Below are positions 26,959 through 34,864 of a stretch of DNA of 64,000 bases, piece after piece. The DNA lies in NCBI RefSeq assembly GCF_001571245.1, contig NZ_BCTK01000001.1, positions 124,001 to 188,000 on the forward strand. The letters are read 5' to 3'. A program made the translations under genes and the position numbers. The notes under the pieces are model-generated. The model saw only the letters and a list, made by a program, of their open reading frames with translations, was not told the DNA's origin and ran no database searches. The stretch is from Achromobacter piechaudii NBRC 102461. Lineage in GTDB: Bacteria; Pseudomonadota; Gammaproteobacteria; Burkholderiales; Burkholderiaceae_B. Within the stretch, counting starts at the first letter, position 1, and every line of letters begins with the position of its first letter.

Positions 26959-26969
26959 GCCAGCAACGT

Positions 26970-28667
26970 TCACGCGTGGTCGGCGCTATGTTTTTCAAGC
27001 GGCGCGGCGGCGTCGGGTTTCAGTTCGCGCCGCAGGATCTTGCCCACGTTCGTGCGCGGCAGGTCATCGCGAAATTCCACGTAGCGCGGCACCTTGTAGC
27101 CCGTCAGCTGCGTGCGGCAATGGGCGATCAGCGTGTCGGCGTCCAGCGTCGGATCCTTGCGGATCACATACAGCTTGACCGCTTCGCCCGAGCGTTCGTC
27201 CGGTACGCCGACCGCCGCCACTTCGCGCACGCCAGGATGCAGCGCGGCGACGTCCTCGACTTCGTTGGGATACACGTTGAAGCCCGACACGAGGATCATG
27301 TCTTTCTTGCGGTCGATAAGGAACACGTAGCCGTCTTCGTCCACGTAGCCGATGTCGCCCGTGCGCAGAAAGCCGTCGGGGTACATCACCAGCGCCGTTT
27401 CGTCCGGCCGGTTCCAATAGCCTTGCGTGACCTGCGGCCCGCGCACGCAGATTTCCCCGCTTTCTCCGATGCCTTGTTCCACGCCCTCATCGTTGCGTAT
27501 GGATATTTCCGTGGACGGCACGGGCAGGCCGACCGAGCCGGTGAATACCTTGACGTCCAGCGGGTTGACGGTGACGGCGGGCGAGGTCTCGGTCAGCCCG
27601 TAGGCCTGCGCCAGCGACTTGCCGGTCACGGCGCGCCAGCGGTCGGCCACGGCGCGTTGCACCGCCATGCCACCGCCCATCGTCAGGCGCAGGCGCGAGA
27701 AGTCCAGCTTGGCGAAGTCGGGATGGTTCAGCAGCGCGTTGAACAAGGTGTTGACGCCGGTGAAGGCCGAAAACGGCACCTTGCTCATTTCCTTGATCAA
27801 GCCCGGAATGTCGCGGGGGTTGATGATGAGCAGGTTGCTGGCGCCGATCTTCATGAACGTCAGGCAGTTCGCCGTCAGCGCGAAGATGTGATAAAGCGGC
27901 AAGGCCGTCACGATGCATTCCTGCCCGTCGGCGACCAGCGGCTTGATCCACGCGTGCGCCTGGCTCAGGTTGGCCACCAGGTTGCCATGCGAAAGCATCG
28001 CGGCTTTGGCGACGCCCGTGGTGCCACCCGTGTATTGCAGGCAGGCCAGGTCGCGCTGGTCCAACTGCGCTTCGGTGAACGGTTCGCGCCTGCCGGCGAG
28101 CAGCGCGTCGGCCAGATTGACGTGGCCAGGCAGGGACCAGGCCGGCACCATGCGCTTGACGTGCCGGATCACCAGGTCCACCAGCCGGCCCTTGACCGGC
28201 CCCAGCATCTGGCCGATGGACGTGACCAACACCTGTTCCACCGCGCTCTTGGGCAAGGCCTTTTGCACCGTGGCCGCGAAGTTGTCCGCGACCACGATGG
28301 CGCGCGCGCCCGAATCCACCAACTGGTGTTCGAGCTCGTGCGAGGTATAGAGCGGATTGCAATTGACCACGACGCAACCGGCGCGCAAGGCGCCGAACAG
28401 GCAGACGGGGTATTGCAGCAGGTTCGGCATCATGAGCGCGATACGGTCGCCACGGCCCAGGCCGCGGGCGTTCAGCCACGCGGCGAAGTCGCGCGTCAGC
28501 GCGTCCAGCTCGGCGTAGCTCATCGCTTTGCCCATGCTGATGTACGCCGTCTTGTCCGCATAGCGGCGGCAGCTTTCGCGCACGACCGACACCAGCGTGG
28601 TCACGCCATCCATCTCGATCCGCGCGGGAACGCCAGCGGGGTAGCTCTTGTGCCAGATTGGTTCCAT
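26970..28667 (-). CDS. fadD: Long-chain fatty acid-CoA ligase
   Basis: 565 residues from the ATG at 28667, 16 bases after the preceding stop. Motifs of long-chain ligases occur in order: LQYTGGTTGVAKAAMLSHGN, YGLTETSPAVTVNPLD, DGFLRTGDIGYVDEDGYVFL, DRKKDMILVSGFNVYPNEVE, and a C-terminal TNVGKILRRELK with the adenylation Lys. It makes fatty acyl-CoA from acids brought in by FadL and is the last gene of the long leftward fatty-acid cluster. Confidence 0.94.
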   Translation of the reverse strand: MEPIWHKSYPAGVPARIEMDGVTTLVSVVRESCRRYADKTAYISMGKAMSYAELDALTRDFAAWLNARGLGRGDRIALMMPNLLQYPVCLFGALRAGCVVVNCNPLYTSHELEHQLVDSGARAIVVADNFAATVQKALPKSAVEQVLVTSIGQMLGPVKGRLVDLVIRHVKRMVPAWSLPGHVNLADALLAGRREPFTEAQLDQRDLACLQYTGGTTGVAKAAMLSHGNLVANLSQAHAWIKPLVADGQECIVTALPLYHIFALTANCLTFMKIGASNLLIINPRDIPGLIKEMSKVPFSAFTGVNTLFNALLNHPDFAKLDFSRLRLTMGGGMAVQRAVADRWRAVTGKSLAQAYGLTETSPAVTVNPLDVKVFTGSVGLPVPSTEISIRNDEGVEQGIGESGEICVRGPQVTQGYWNRPDETALVMYPDGFLRTGDIGYVDEDGYVFLIDRKKDMILVSGFNVYPNEVEDVAALHPGVREVAAVGVPDERSGEAVKLYVIRKDPTLDADTLIAHCRTQLTGYKVPRYVEFRDDLPRTNVGKILRRELKPDAAAPLEKHSADHA

Positions 28668-28683
28668 CGTCTCGGGGTTCCGC

Positions 28684-29274
28684 CTAGTTGCCCAGCAGGG
28701 CATTTTTCAGGGAGGCCTGTGCCGGCTTGTCGCCCAGCCAGACGCGGAGCAGCGCGCGCGCGAAGTCGGGGTTGTCGATGCGGCCCCGTTGCACGCCATT
28801 GTGCGTCCCGGTGACGCCGCCAGCGTCGAAATACAGATCGATCACATCGCCTTCTTTGGCCGTGCCGATAGCGGCCATCAGGCGGGTCAGCTGGTCGGTG
28901 GGCGCTTTCATGGCAGCCAGTTCAGATTTGGGCGTATTGTCGCGCAAGCCGTCCTGCAACGCTTCGTCCAGGCTCTTGCTGTCGACGTCGCGCAGCAATT
29001 GCAGGCGCAGGCGGCTAGGTTCCGTGCTGTTGACGAGCGTGGCGGCATCATGGCTTTTGTGTGTGACGTACAGCGCGGCGACGTACACCTTCACAACGAA
29101 TTTCGTGCGCAGGCCGGCGCCATTGAGCACCAGCGCGTGGCCGCCTTCGGACAGCTGTTCCGGCACGCGCGTGCCCGCCACTTCCCGGTCGGCGGCGAGC
29201 ACCGGCGCGCCGGCCAGGGCGGCGACAAGCATAAGGCTCAGGGCGGTGGATCGCCCTCCAGGGATGCATTGCAT
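28684..29274 (-). CDS. Chalcone isomerase-like periplasmic protein
   Basis: 196 residues from the ATG at 29274, which has an AGGAGG ribosome site. A signal peptide ends at VLA (about 27). The mature part reads VAGTRVPEQLSEGGHALVLN and FVVKVYVAALYVTHKSHDAA, the pattern of the chalcone isomerase-like family, which in bacteria has no proven enzyme activity; some members bind fatty acids. The setting between acyl-CoA genes and the exported location suggest a fatty-acid-binding or envelope role. Its start lies 37 bases inside the preceding DUF4442 gene, implying translational coupling. Confidence 0.88.
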   Translation of the reverse strand: MQCIPGGRSTALSLMLVAALAGAPVLAADREVAGTRVPEQLSEGGHALVLNGAGLRTKFVVKVYVAALYVTHKSHDAATLVNSTEPSRLRLQLLRDVDSKSLDEALQDGLRDNTPKSELAAMKAPTDQLTRLMAAIGTAKEGDVIDLYFDAGGVTGTHNGVQRGRIDNPDFARALLRVWLGDKPAQASLKNALLGN

Positions 29275-29783
29275 GTGTCTCCTCCTGAGTTTTTTCGCTT
29301 GTAGAACTTCTTGTCTGCGATATAGATCGTGCGTTCGACCACGGCATAGACCACGCCGTCCTTGTCCTTCAATTCGACCGTATAGCTGCGGGTGGTTTCG
29401 TGCTCGCGCGCGAGCACGCGCCGGATGTCCGCGATTTCGTCGGGCGGCAGGCGGAAGTCCACGTAAAGCGTCGTGTAGGCGGGCTTGCGGTAGCGGATCG
29501 AGGCCGCCTTGTCCCACACGATGTGATCGGGGCCCAGCGCGGACATCAGCATCGTGGGATGCGCGCCGTCCGTCACGGCGAACAGCGACCCGCCATACAT
29601 CGACCCCACGATATTGCGGGTGCGGCGCAACAGCGGCAGCTTGATGCGGATGTGCAGGAAATCCGGCGACACGTACAACACGCGGCCGCCGGTGGCGCGA
29701 AACGCCGGATGCAGGTTGAAGCCCACCCGCATCAGGCGCGCGCGCCATTGCGGCGACAGGCTTTTGAACCAATAGGGCTTCAT
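29238..29783 (-). CDS. DUF4442 hotdog-fold protein (putative thioesterase)
   Basis: 181 residues from Met at 29783; a second Met three codons upstream (29792) is equally possible, and neither has a strong ribosome site. The sequence FRATGGRVLYVSPDFLHIRI, MYGGSLFAVTDGAHPTMLMS and the tail VVYAVVERTIYIADKKFY match DUF4442, a hotdog family related to acyl-CoA thioesterases. In a beta-oxidation operon it may trim stalled acyl-CoA. The C-terminus overlaps the next gene by 37 bases. Confidence 0.87.
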   Translation of the reverse strand: MKPYWFKSLSPQWRARLMRVGFNLHPAFRATGGRVLYVSPDFLHIRIKLPLLRRTRNIVGSMYGGSLFAVTDGAHPTMLMSALGPDHIVWDKAASIRYRKPAYTTLYVDFRLPPDEIADIRRVLAREHETTRSYTVELKDKDGVVYAVVERTIYIADKKFYKRKNSGGDTCNASLEGDPPP

Positions 29784-29821
29784 GCTGGGCATGCCGGATC
29801 GTTTCGCAAAGTGGCGCCGTT

Positions 29822-31021
29822 CTACATGGCTTCGAACAGGCCGGCCGCGCCCATGCCGGTGCCGATGCACATCGTGACCAGCCCGTACTTGCCGCCCGTG
29901 CGGCGCAGGCCGTGCGTGATGGTGGCGGTGCGGATGGCCCCGGTGGCGCCCAGCGGATGGCCCAGCGCGATGGCGCCACCCAGCGGGTTGACCTTGGCCG
30001 GATCCAGCTTCAGTTCGCGGATGACGGCCAGCGACTGCGCCGCGAATGCTTCGTTCAGTTCGATCCAGTCCAGCGCGTCCTGCGTGATGCCGGCGCGTTC
30101 CAGCACCTTGGGTATCGCGGCCACGGGGCCGATGCCCATCACTTCGGGCGGCACGCCGGCCACCGCGAAGCTGACGAAGCGCGCCAGCGGGCTGAGATTG
30201 AATTCGCGCAGGATGCGGTCGGACACCAGCACCACGGCGGCCGCGCCATCGGACATCTGCGAACTGTTGCCGGCGGTCACGCTGCCGCGCGTCGAGAACA
30301 CGGGGCGCAGCCGCGCCAGGGCCTCGGCGCTGCTGTCGGGGCGCGGGCCCTCGTCCACTTCAACCAGGCGGCGCACCACGCGCACCGCGCCGCTGGCGCC
30401 ATCGGGCAGATGGGACACCACTTCGTAGGGCGTGGTCTCGGCGCGGAAGTGGCCGGCCGCGATGGCGGCGCATGCCTTCTGGTGCGAGGCGAGGGCAAAC
30501 GCGTCCTGGTCTTCGCGCGACACTTTCCAGCGTTCGGCCACTTTTTCGCCGGTCAGCCCCATGCCGAAGGCCATGCCGATGTTCTCTTCGTGCGCGAATA
30601 TTTCCGGGTTCATCGACACCTTGTTGCCCATGATCTGCGGCATCGCGCTCATGGATTCGGTGCCCGCGCCGATCATGATGTCGGCCTCGCCCACGCGGAT
30701 GCGCGCGGCGGCGTCCGCCACCGCCTGCAAGCCCGATGCGCAGAAGCGGTTGACGGTGACGCCCGCCACGCTTTGCGGCAGGCCGGCCAGCAACAGGCCG
30801 ATGCGCGCCACGTTCATGCCCTGTTCGGCTTCGGGCATGGCGCAGCCGGCAATCACGTCTTCGATGCGCACGGCGTCCAGCGTGGGAACCTGCGCCAGCG
30901 CGCCGTTCAGCGCGGCGGCCAGCATGTCGTCGGGCCGCGTGGTGATGTAGGCGCCGTTGCGCTTGCCCACCGGCAGGCGCGTGGCGGCGACGATGTAAGC
31001 GTCTTGAATCTGCTTGGTCAT
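29822..31021 (-). CDS. fadA: Acetyl-CoA acyltransferase (thiolase), FadA-type
   Basis: 399 residues. The thiolase signature 1 VNRFCASGLQAVADAAARI holds the acyl-binding Cys near residue 90. GGAIALGHPLGATGAIRTA holds the catalytic His, and VTMCIGTGMGAAGLFEAM the second Cys. It cleaves 3-ketoacyl-CoA to acetyl-CoA and shortened acyl-CoA. It starts 10 bases after the bifunctional HAD-ECH gene, its usual partner. Confidence 0.95.
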   Translation of the reverse strand: MTKQIQDAYIVAATRLPVGKRNGAYITTRPDDMLAAALNGALAQVPTLDAVRIEDVIAGCAMPEAEQGMNVARIGLLLAGLPQSVAGVTVNRFCASGLQAVADAAARIRVGEADIMIGAGTESMSAMPQIMGNKVSMNPEIFAHEENIGMAFGMGLTGEKVAERWKVSREDQDAFALASHQKACAAIAAGHFRAETTPYEVVSHLPDGASGAVRVVRRLVEVDEGPRPDSSAEALARLRPVFSTRGSVTAGNSSQMSDGAAAVVLVSDRILREFNLSPLARFVSFAVAGVPPEVMGIGPVAAIPKVLERAGITQDALDWIELNEAFAAQSLAVIRELKLDPAKVNPLGGAIALGHPLGATGAIRTATITHGLRRTGGKYGLVTMCIGTGMGAAGLFEAM

Positions 31022-31031
31022 GATCGTTTCC

Positions 31032-33422
31032 TCAGTTGCGCAGCGGCTTGCCGGTTTCCAGCGTGTGGCGAATGCGGGCCTGGGTTTCAGGCGTGCGCAG
31101 CAGCGCCACGAATTCGCGGCGCTCCACGGCCAGCAGCCATTCTTCGTCCACCTTCGTGCCGGTTTCGACTTCGCCGCCGCACAAGGCCACGGCGGCGCTG
31201 CGCGCCACGCGATAATCGTGCGCGCTGATCATGCCGCCTTCGCGCATGTTGACCAGCACCATTTCGAAGTTGGCGATGCCGTTGCGGCCCGCGACCGGAA
31301 TGTTGGCCAGGCGGGGCGGCGGCGTGTAGCCGGCTTCGGCGGCCGCGCGGGCCTGGCCGATGGCCACGAACAGCAGCTCGTCGGGGTGGAACAGGACGAT
31401 GTCGTGCTCGCGCGCAAAGCCGGCGTCGATGGCTTCCAGCGCGCTCTTGGCCACCTGCGCCATGGCGATGGTCTGGAACACCGGTTGCAGGTAGGGGAAC
31501 ACTTCGCCAGGCGTTGCCGTCTTGGCTGCCAGCGCGGCCGCGCGGCCGGCAAATTCCTTGCTGCCGCCGCCTGCGGGGATCAGGCCCACGCCGGCTTCCA
31601 CCAGGCCGATATAGCTTTCCAGCGCCAGCACGCGGTGCGAGGTGTGCATCAAAAATTCGCACCCGCCGCCCAGCGCCATGCCCTGCACGGCGGCGACGGT
31701 AGGAATGTGCGCGTACTTGAACGACTGCGAGGTGCGCTGGAATTTCTCAACCATGGCCTCCAGCATGTCGAACTTGCCGTCGGCGCAAGCCTGCACCACC
31801 TGTTGCAGGTTGGCGCCCACCGCGAAGGGCGGTTCGTGCCAGATGACCAGCCCGTCGAAATCGCGTTCGGCGCGCGCCACGGCTTGCAGCACGCCTTCCA
31901 GCACTTCGCCGCCCAGCGTGTGGTTCTTCGAGGTGACAGACAGGATGGCGATGCCCGCGTCCACGTCCGGCAAGTTCCACAAGCGCACGCCTTCGTTTTC
32001 CCAGACGGTCACGCCACGGTCATCGGGGCCTTCGCCAAACACGCGTTCAGGGAACTGCTGGCGTCGATAGACCGGCAGCGACGAACGCGGATGCAGCGTG
32101 CCCGTGCGCGCCGAATACGAGCCCTGCGGCGCGTGCACGCCCTGGCGCTCGGGTTCCAGTGCCCAGGCGGGCAGGGGGGCGTCACTCATGGCGCGGCCAG
32201 CGGCGATGTCCTCGGCCACGGCGGCGGCAATCGCCTGCCAGCCAGCGGCTTGCCAGGTTTCGAACGGGCCTTGCGACCAGCCAAAGCCCCAGCGCATGGC
32301 CAGGTCCAGGTCGCGCGCGTTGTCGGCGACGTGTTCCAGCTGGACGGCGCTGTAGTGGAAGATGTCGCGGAACAGGCTCCACAGGAATTGCGCCTGCGGA
32401 TGGTCGCTGGCGCGCAAGGCGGCAAAGCGCTTGGCCGGATCGCGTTCCTTCAACAGCGCGGCCACTTCATCGGCCAGCTTGCCGGCGCTGGGGCGGTAGT
32501 CTTGCGCCTTCAGGTCCAGCACCAGGATGTCGCGGCCTTGCTTGCGGTAGACGCCCGCGCCCGTCTTCTGGCCCAGCGCACCCTTCTGGATCAGCGCCGA
32601 CAGCCACTCGGGCAACGCGAAATAGCGGTGCCAGGGGTCGTCCGGCAGATTCTTTTCCATGGTGCCGACCACGTGCGCCAGCGTATCCAGCCCGACCACG
32701 TCCGCCGTGCGGTAGGTGGCGCTCTTGGGGCGGCCGATCTTCGGACCGGTCAGCGCGTCGACCTCGTCAAAGCCCAGGCCCAGCCGTGCGGTGTGGTGCA
32801 TGGCGGCCAGGATGGAGAACACGCCGATGCGGTTGGCCACGAAGTTGGGCGTGTCCAGCGCGCGGATCACGCCCTTGCCCAGCGTGGACGTCAGCCAGGT
32901 TTCCACCTGGTCCAGCACGGCCGGCTGCGTATGTGACGTGGCGATGATTTCCACCAGCCGCATGTAGCGGGGCGGATTGAAGAAATGGATGCCGCAGAAG
33001 CGCTCGCGCAGGCTGTCAGGCAGGGCGTTGGCCAGGGCGTCGATCGACAACCCGGACGTATTCGAGGCGATGATGGCATCGGGCGACACATGCGGGGCGA
33101 TGCGCTCGTAGAGCGCCGTCTTCCAGTCCATGCGTTCGGCGATGGCTTCGATGATCAGGTCGCAGCCACGCAGCGCGTCCAGGTGGTCGTCGTAGTTCGC
33201 GGGGGTGATGAGCGCCAGGCGGGCGGCGCCGGCCAGCGGCGCGGGTTCCAGCTTTTTCAGTCCGGCCAGCGCCTTGTTGACGATGCCGTTGCGGTCGCCT
33301 TCGCGGGCGGCCAGATCGAACAGCGTGACCGGCACGCCGGCATTGGCCAGGTGGGCGGCGATCTGCGCGCCCATGACGCCGGCGCCCAGGACGGCGACGT
33401 GTTTGACGACGAACTTGCTCAA
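31032..33422 (-). CDS. 3-hydroxyacyl-CoA dehydrogenase/enoyl-CoA hydratase, HAD-first architecture (FadN-like)
   Basis: 796 residues from a TTG at 33422, chosen because AAGGAG lies 6 bases upstream and the protein then opens at once with the NAD fold (HVAVLGAGVMGAQIAAHLAN). The dehydrogenase part (about 5-400) carries DLIIEAIAERMDWKTALYE and CGIHFFNPPRYMRLVEIIAT. The hydratase part follows (about 480-680), with GMALGGGCEFLMHTSH and YIGLVEAGVGLIPAGGGSKE, both catalytic Glu present. This order is that of B. subtilis FadN, opposite to FadB. It directly follows an intrinsic terminator. Confidence 0.93.
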   Translation of the reverse strand: MSKFVVKHVAVLGAGVMGAQIAAHLANAGVPVTLFDLAAREGDRNGIVNKALAGLKKLEPAPLAGAARLALITPANYDDHLDALRGCDLIIEAIAERMDWKTALYERIAPHVSPDAIIASNTSGLSIDALANALPDSLRERFCGIHFFNPPRYMRLVEIIATSHTQPAVLDQVETWLTSTLGKGVIRALDTPNFVANRIGVFSILAAMHHTARLGLGFDEVDALTGPKIGRPKSATYRTADVVGLDTLAHVVGTMEKNLPDDPWHRYFALPEWLSALIQKGALGQKTGAGVYRKQGRDILVLDLKAQDYRPSAGKLADEVAALLKERDPAKRFAALRASDHPQAQFLWSLFRDIFHYSAVQLEHVADNARDLDLAMRWGFGWSQGPFETWQAAGWQAIAAAVAEDIAAGRAMSDAPLPAWALEPERQGVHAPQGSYSARTGTLHPRSSLPVYRRQQFPERVFGEGPDDRGVTVWENEGVRLWNLPDVDAGIAILSVTSKNHTLGGEVLEGVLQAVARAERDFDGLVIWHEPPFAVGANLQQVVQACADGKFDMLEAMVEKFQRTSQSFKYAHIPTVAAVQGMALGGGCEFLMHTSHRVLALESYIGLVEAGVGLIPAGGGSKEFAGRAAALAAKTATPGEVFPYLQPVFQTIAMAQVAKSALEAIDAGFAREHDIVLFHPDELLFVAIGQARAAAEAGYTPPPRLANIPVAGRNGIANFEMVLVNMREGGMISAHDYRVARSAAVALCGGEVETGTKVDEEWLLAVERREFVALLRTPETQARIRHTLETGKPLRN

Positions 33423-33434
33423 GGGATTCTCCTT

Positions 33435-33472
33435 AAAAAAGCGGGCGGTGCGGCTTGCGGCCGCCCGCCCGC
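33435..33472 (-). terminator. Strong intrinsic terminator between fadL and the fadN-like gene
   Basis: Read leftward: GCGGGCGG, GCGGC, loop CGCAA, GCCGC, an unpaired A, CCGCCCGC, then six T. The double stem is nearly perfect. It begins 6 bases after the fadL stop, and its T-run touches the AAGGAG ribosome site of the next gene. Confidence 0.85.
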
Positions 33473-33478
33473 GCAAGG

Positions 33479-34801
33479 CTAGAAGCGGGACGACAGTTGC
33501 AGGCCCAGGATGTGGCCGCTGCTGTCATAGGTGCCCGCCACGCGGCCCTTGGTCGCCTGGCTGCCGGACGTCGTATCGATGTCGGTCTTGCGCAGGTACA
33601 GATAGGTGTAGCCCAGGTCCAGCGTGGTGCTCTTGGTGGCGGCCCACTGCACGCCCGTCGAGAACCAGTAGCGGTTGTTGTCGGGCAGGGAGGTCGGGCG
33701 GTCGGACGCCTTGTGCACGGGCGATTGGTCGTAGGCCAGGCCGAACTTCCACTTCCAGTCGGGGGCGAACTTGTAGTTCGCGCCCAGCGCAAAGCGCCAG
33801 GTGTCGCGGAAGTTCAGCGGCAGATCGTCGTCGCGCGCGCCGGGGCCCGAGTTGCGGATCTTCAGGTCGGGAATGCTGCTCCAGCCGGTCCACGACACAT
33901 CGCCCAGCAGTTCCCAGCGTTCGTTCAACTGGTGCGCGGCGCTCAGGATCAGCGTATCGGGCAGGTCCACCGAGGCCTTGGCGTCGAACGATACCGACTG
34001 CTTGGTCGGGCCGATGCTGGTGATGTCGGTGTCGCCCTTGGCGGTGTGCTTGATCTTCGAGCGATACGACAGGCCGATGCGCGTGTCTTCGGTGGGTTGC
34101 AGCATGAAGCCGACGTTCCAGCCCCAGGCGTCGCCCTTCAGGTTCAGGTCCGCGTCGCCGTTGGTGGCGACCGGCAGGCCGGCGATTGGCACCACGGCCT
34201 TCTTTTTGTAGTTGGCGTCGATGTGCTGCCAGTTCAGCCCGAAGCCCATCGAGAACTTCTCGTTGACCTTGTAGGCGATAGACGGGTTTACGTTGATCGT
34301 CTTGATCTCGAACTTGTTGGAATGGTACTGGCCCACCCAGCCGTCGTCGTATTCCGTCATCAGGCCGAACGGCGCGCCGACGCCCAGGCCGATGTACCAC
34401 TGCTCATTCAACTGCCAGGAGGCGTACAGGTTGGGCACGACGCCCAGGTTGCCGGCGTCGCCGCCATTGCCGCCCGTGGGGACTGAACCGTTCAGGCCGG
34501 AGCCGGGCAGGCCGGGAGCGGAGGGGTTGCGGCTGTCGCCGTTGTCCTTGAACTTGAACGAGGGCTTGATCAGGTTGACCCCGCCCGAAAAATTCACACC
34601 CGGCAAATACGTCATGCCTGCCGGGTTGAAATAGATGATGCTGGCGTTTTCCGGATTTGCCGCCGAGCCTGCATAAGCGTTGCCCAGGCCACTGGCGTTC
34701 TGCTCCAAGAGCTGAAAGCCGGCGGCGTAGGACGTTGCGGATGCGCCCAGGCCGACCACAAGGGCCGACAAGGTGCTCAGGGACAATGAACGTCTGCGCA
34801 T
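33479..34801 (-). CDS. fadL: FadL/OmpP1/TodX family outer membrane transporter
   Basis: 440 residues from the ATG at 34801, which has a GAGGAGG ribosome site. A signal peptide ends at about SYA; the mature N-terminus AGFQLLEQNASGLGNAYAGS is the FadL hatch signature. Alternating beta-strands fill the rest, ending in the C-terminal LQLSSRF. It moves long-chain fatty acids or other hydrophobic compounds across the outer membrane. It lies between the two sets of beta-oxidation enzymes. Confidence 0.94.
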   Translation of the reverse strand: MRRRSLSLSTLSALVVGLGASATSYAAGFQLLEQNASGLGNAYAGSAANPENASIIYFNPAGMTYLPGVNFSGGVNLIKPSFKFKDNGDSRNPSAPGLPGSGLNGSVPTGGNGGDAGNLGVVPNLYASWQLNEQWYIGLGVGAPFGLMTEYDDGWVGQYHSNKFEIKTINVNPSIAYKVNEKFSMGFGLNWQHIDANYKKKAVVPIAGLPVATNGDADLNLKGDAWGWNVGFMLQPTEDTRIGLSYRSKIKHTAKGDTDITSIGPTKQSVSFDAKASVDLPDTLILSAAHQLNERWELLGDVSWTGWSSIPDLKIRNSGPGARDDDLPLNFRDTWRFALGANYKFAPDWKWKFGLAYDQSPVHKASDRPTSLPDNNRYWFSTGVQWAATKSTTLDLGYTYLYLRKTDIDTTSGSQATKGRVAGTYDSSGHILGLQLSSRF

Positions 34802-34864
34802 GGTACTGCCTCCTCGAGTTGATGTATGTCTCTCTTGCACTGCCGGTCTTGCGTGTGACCCGGT

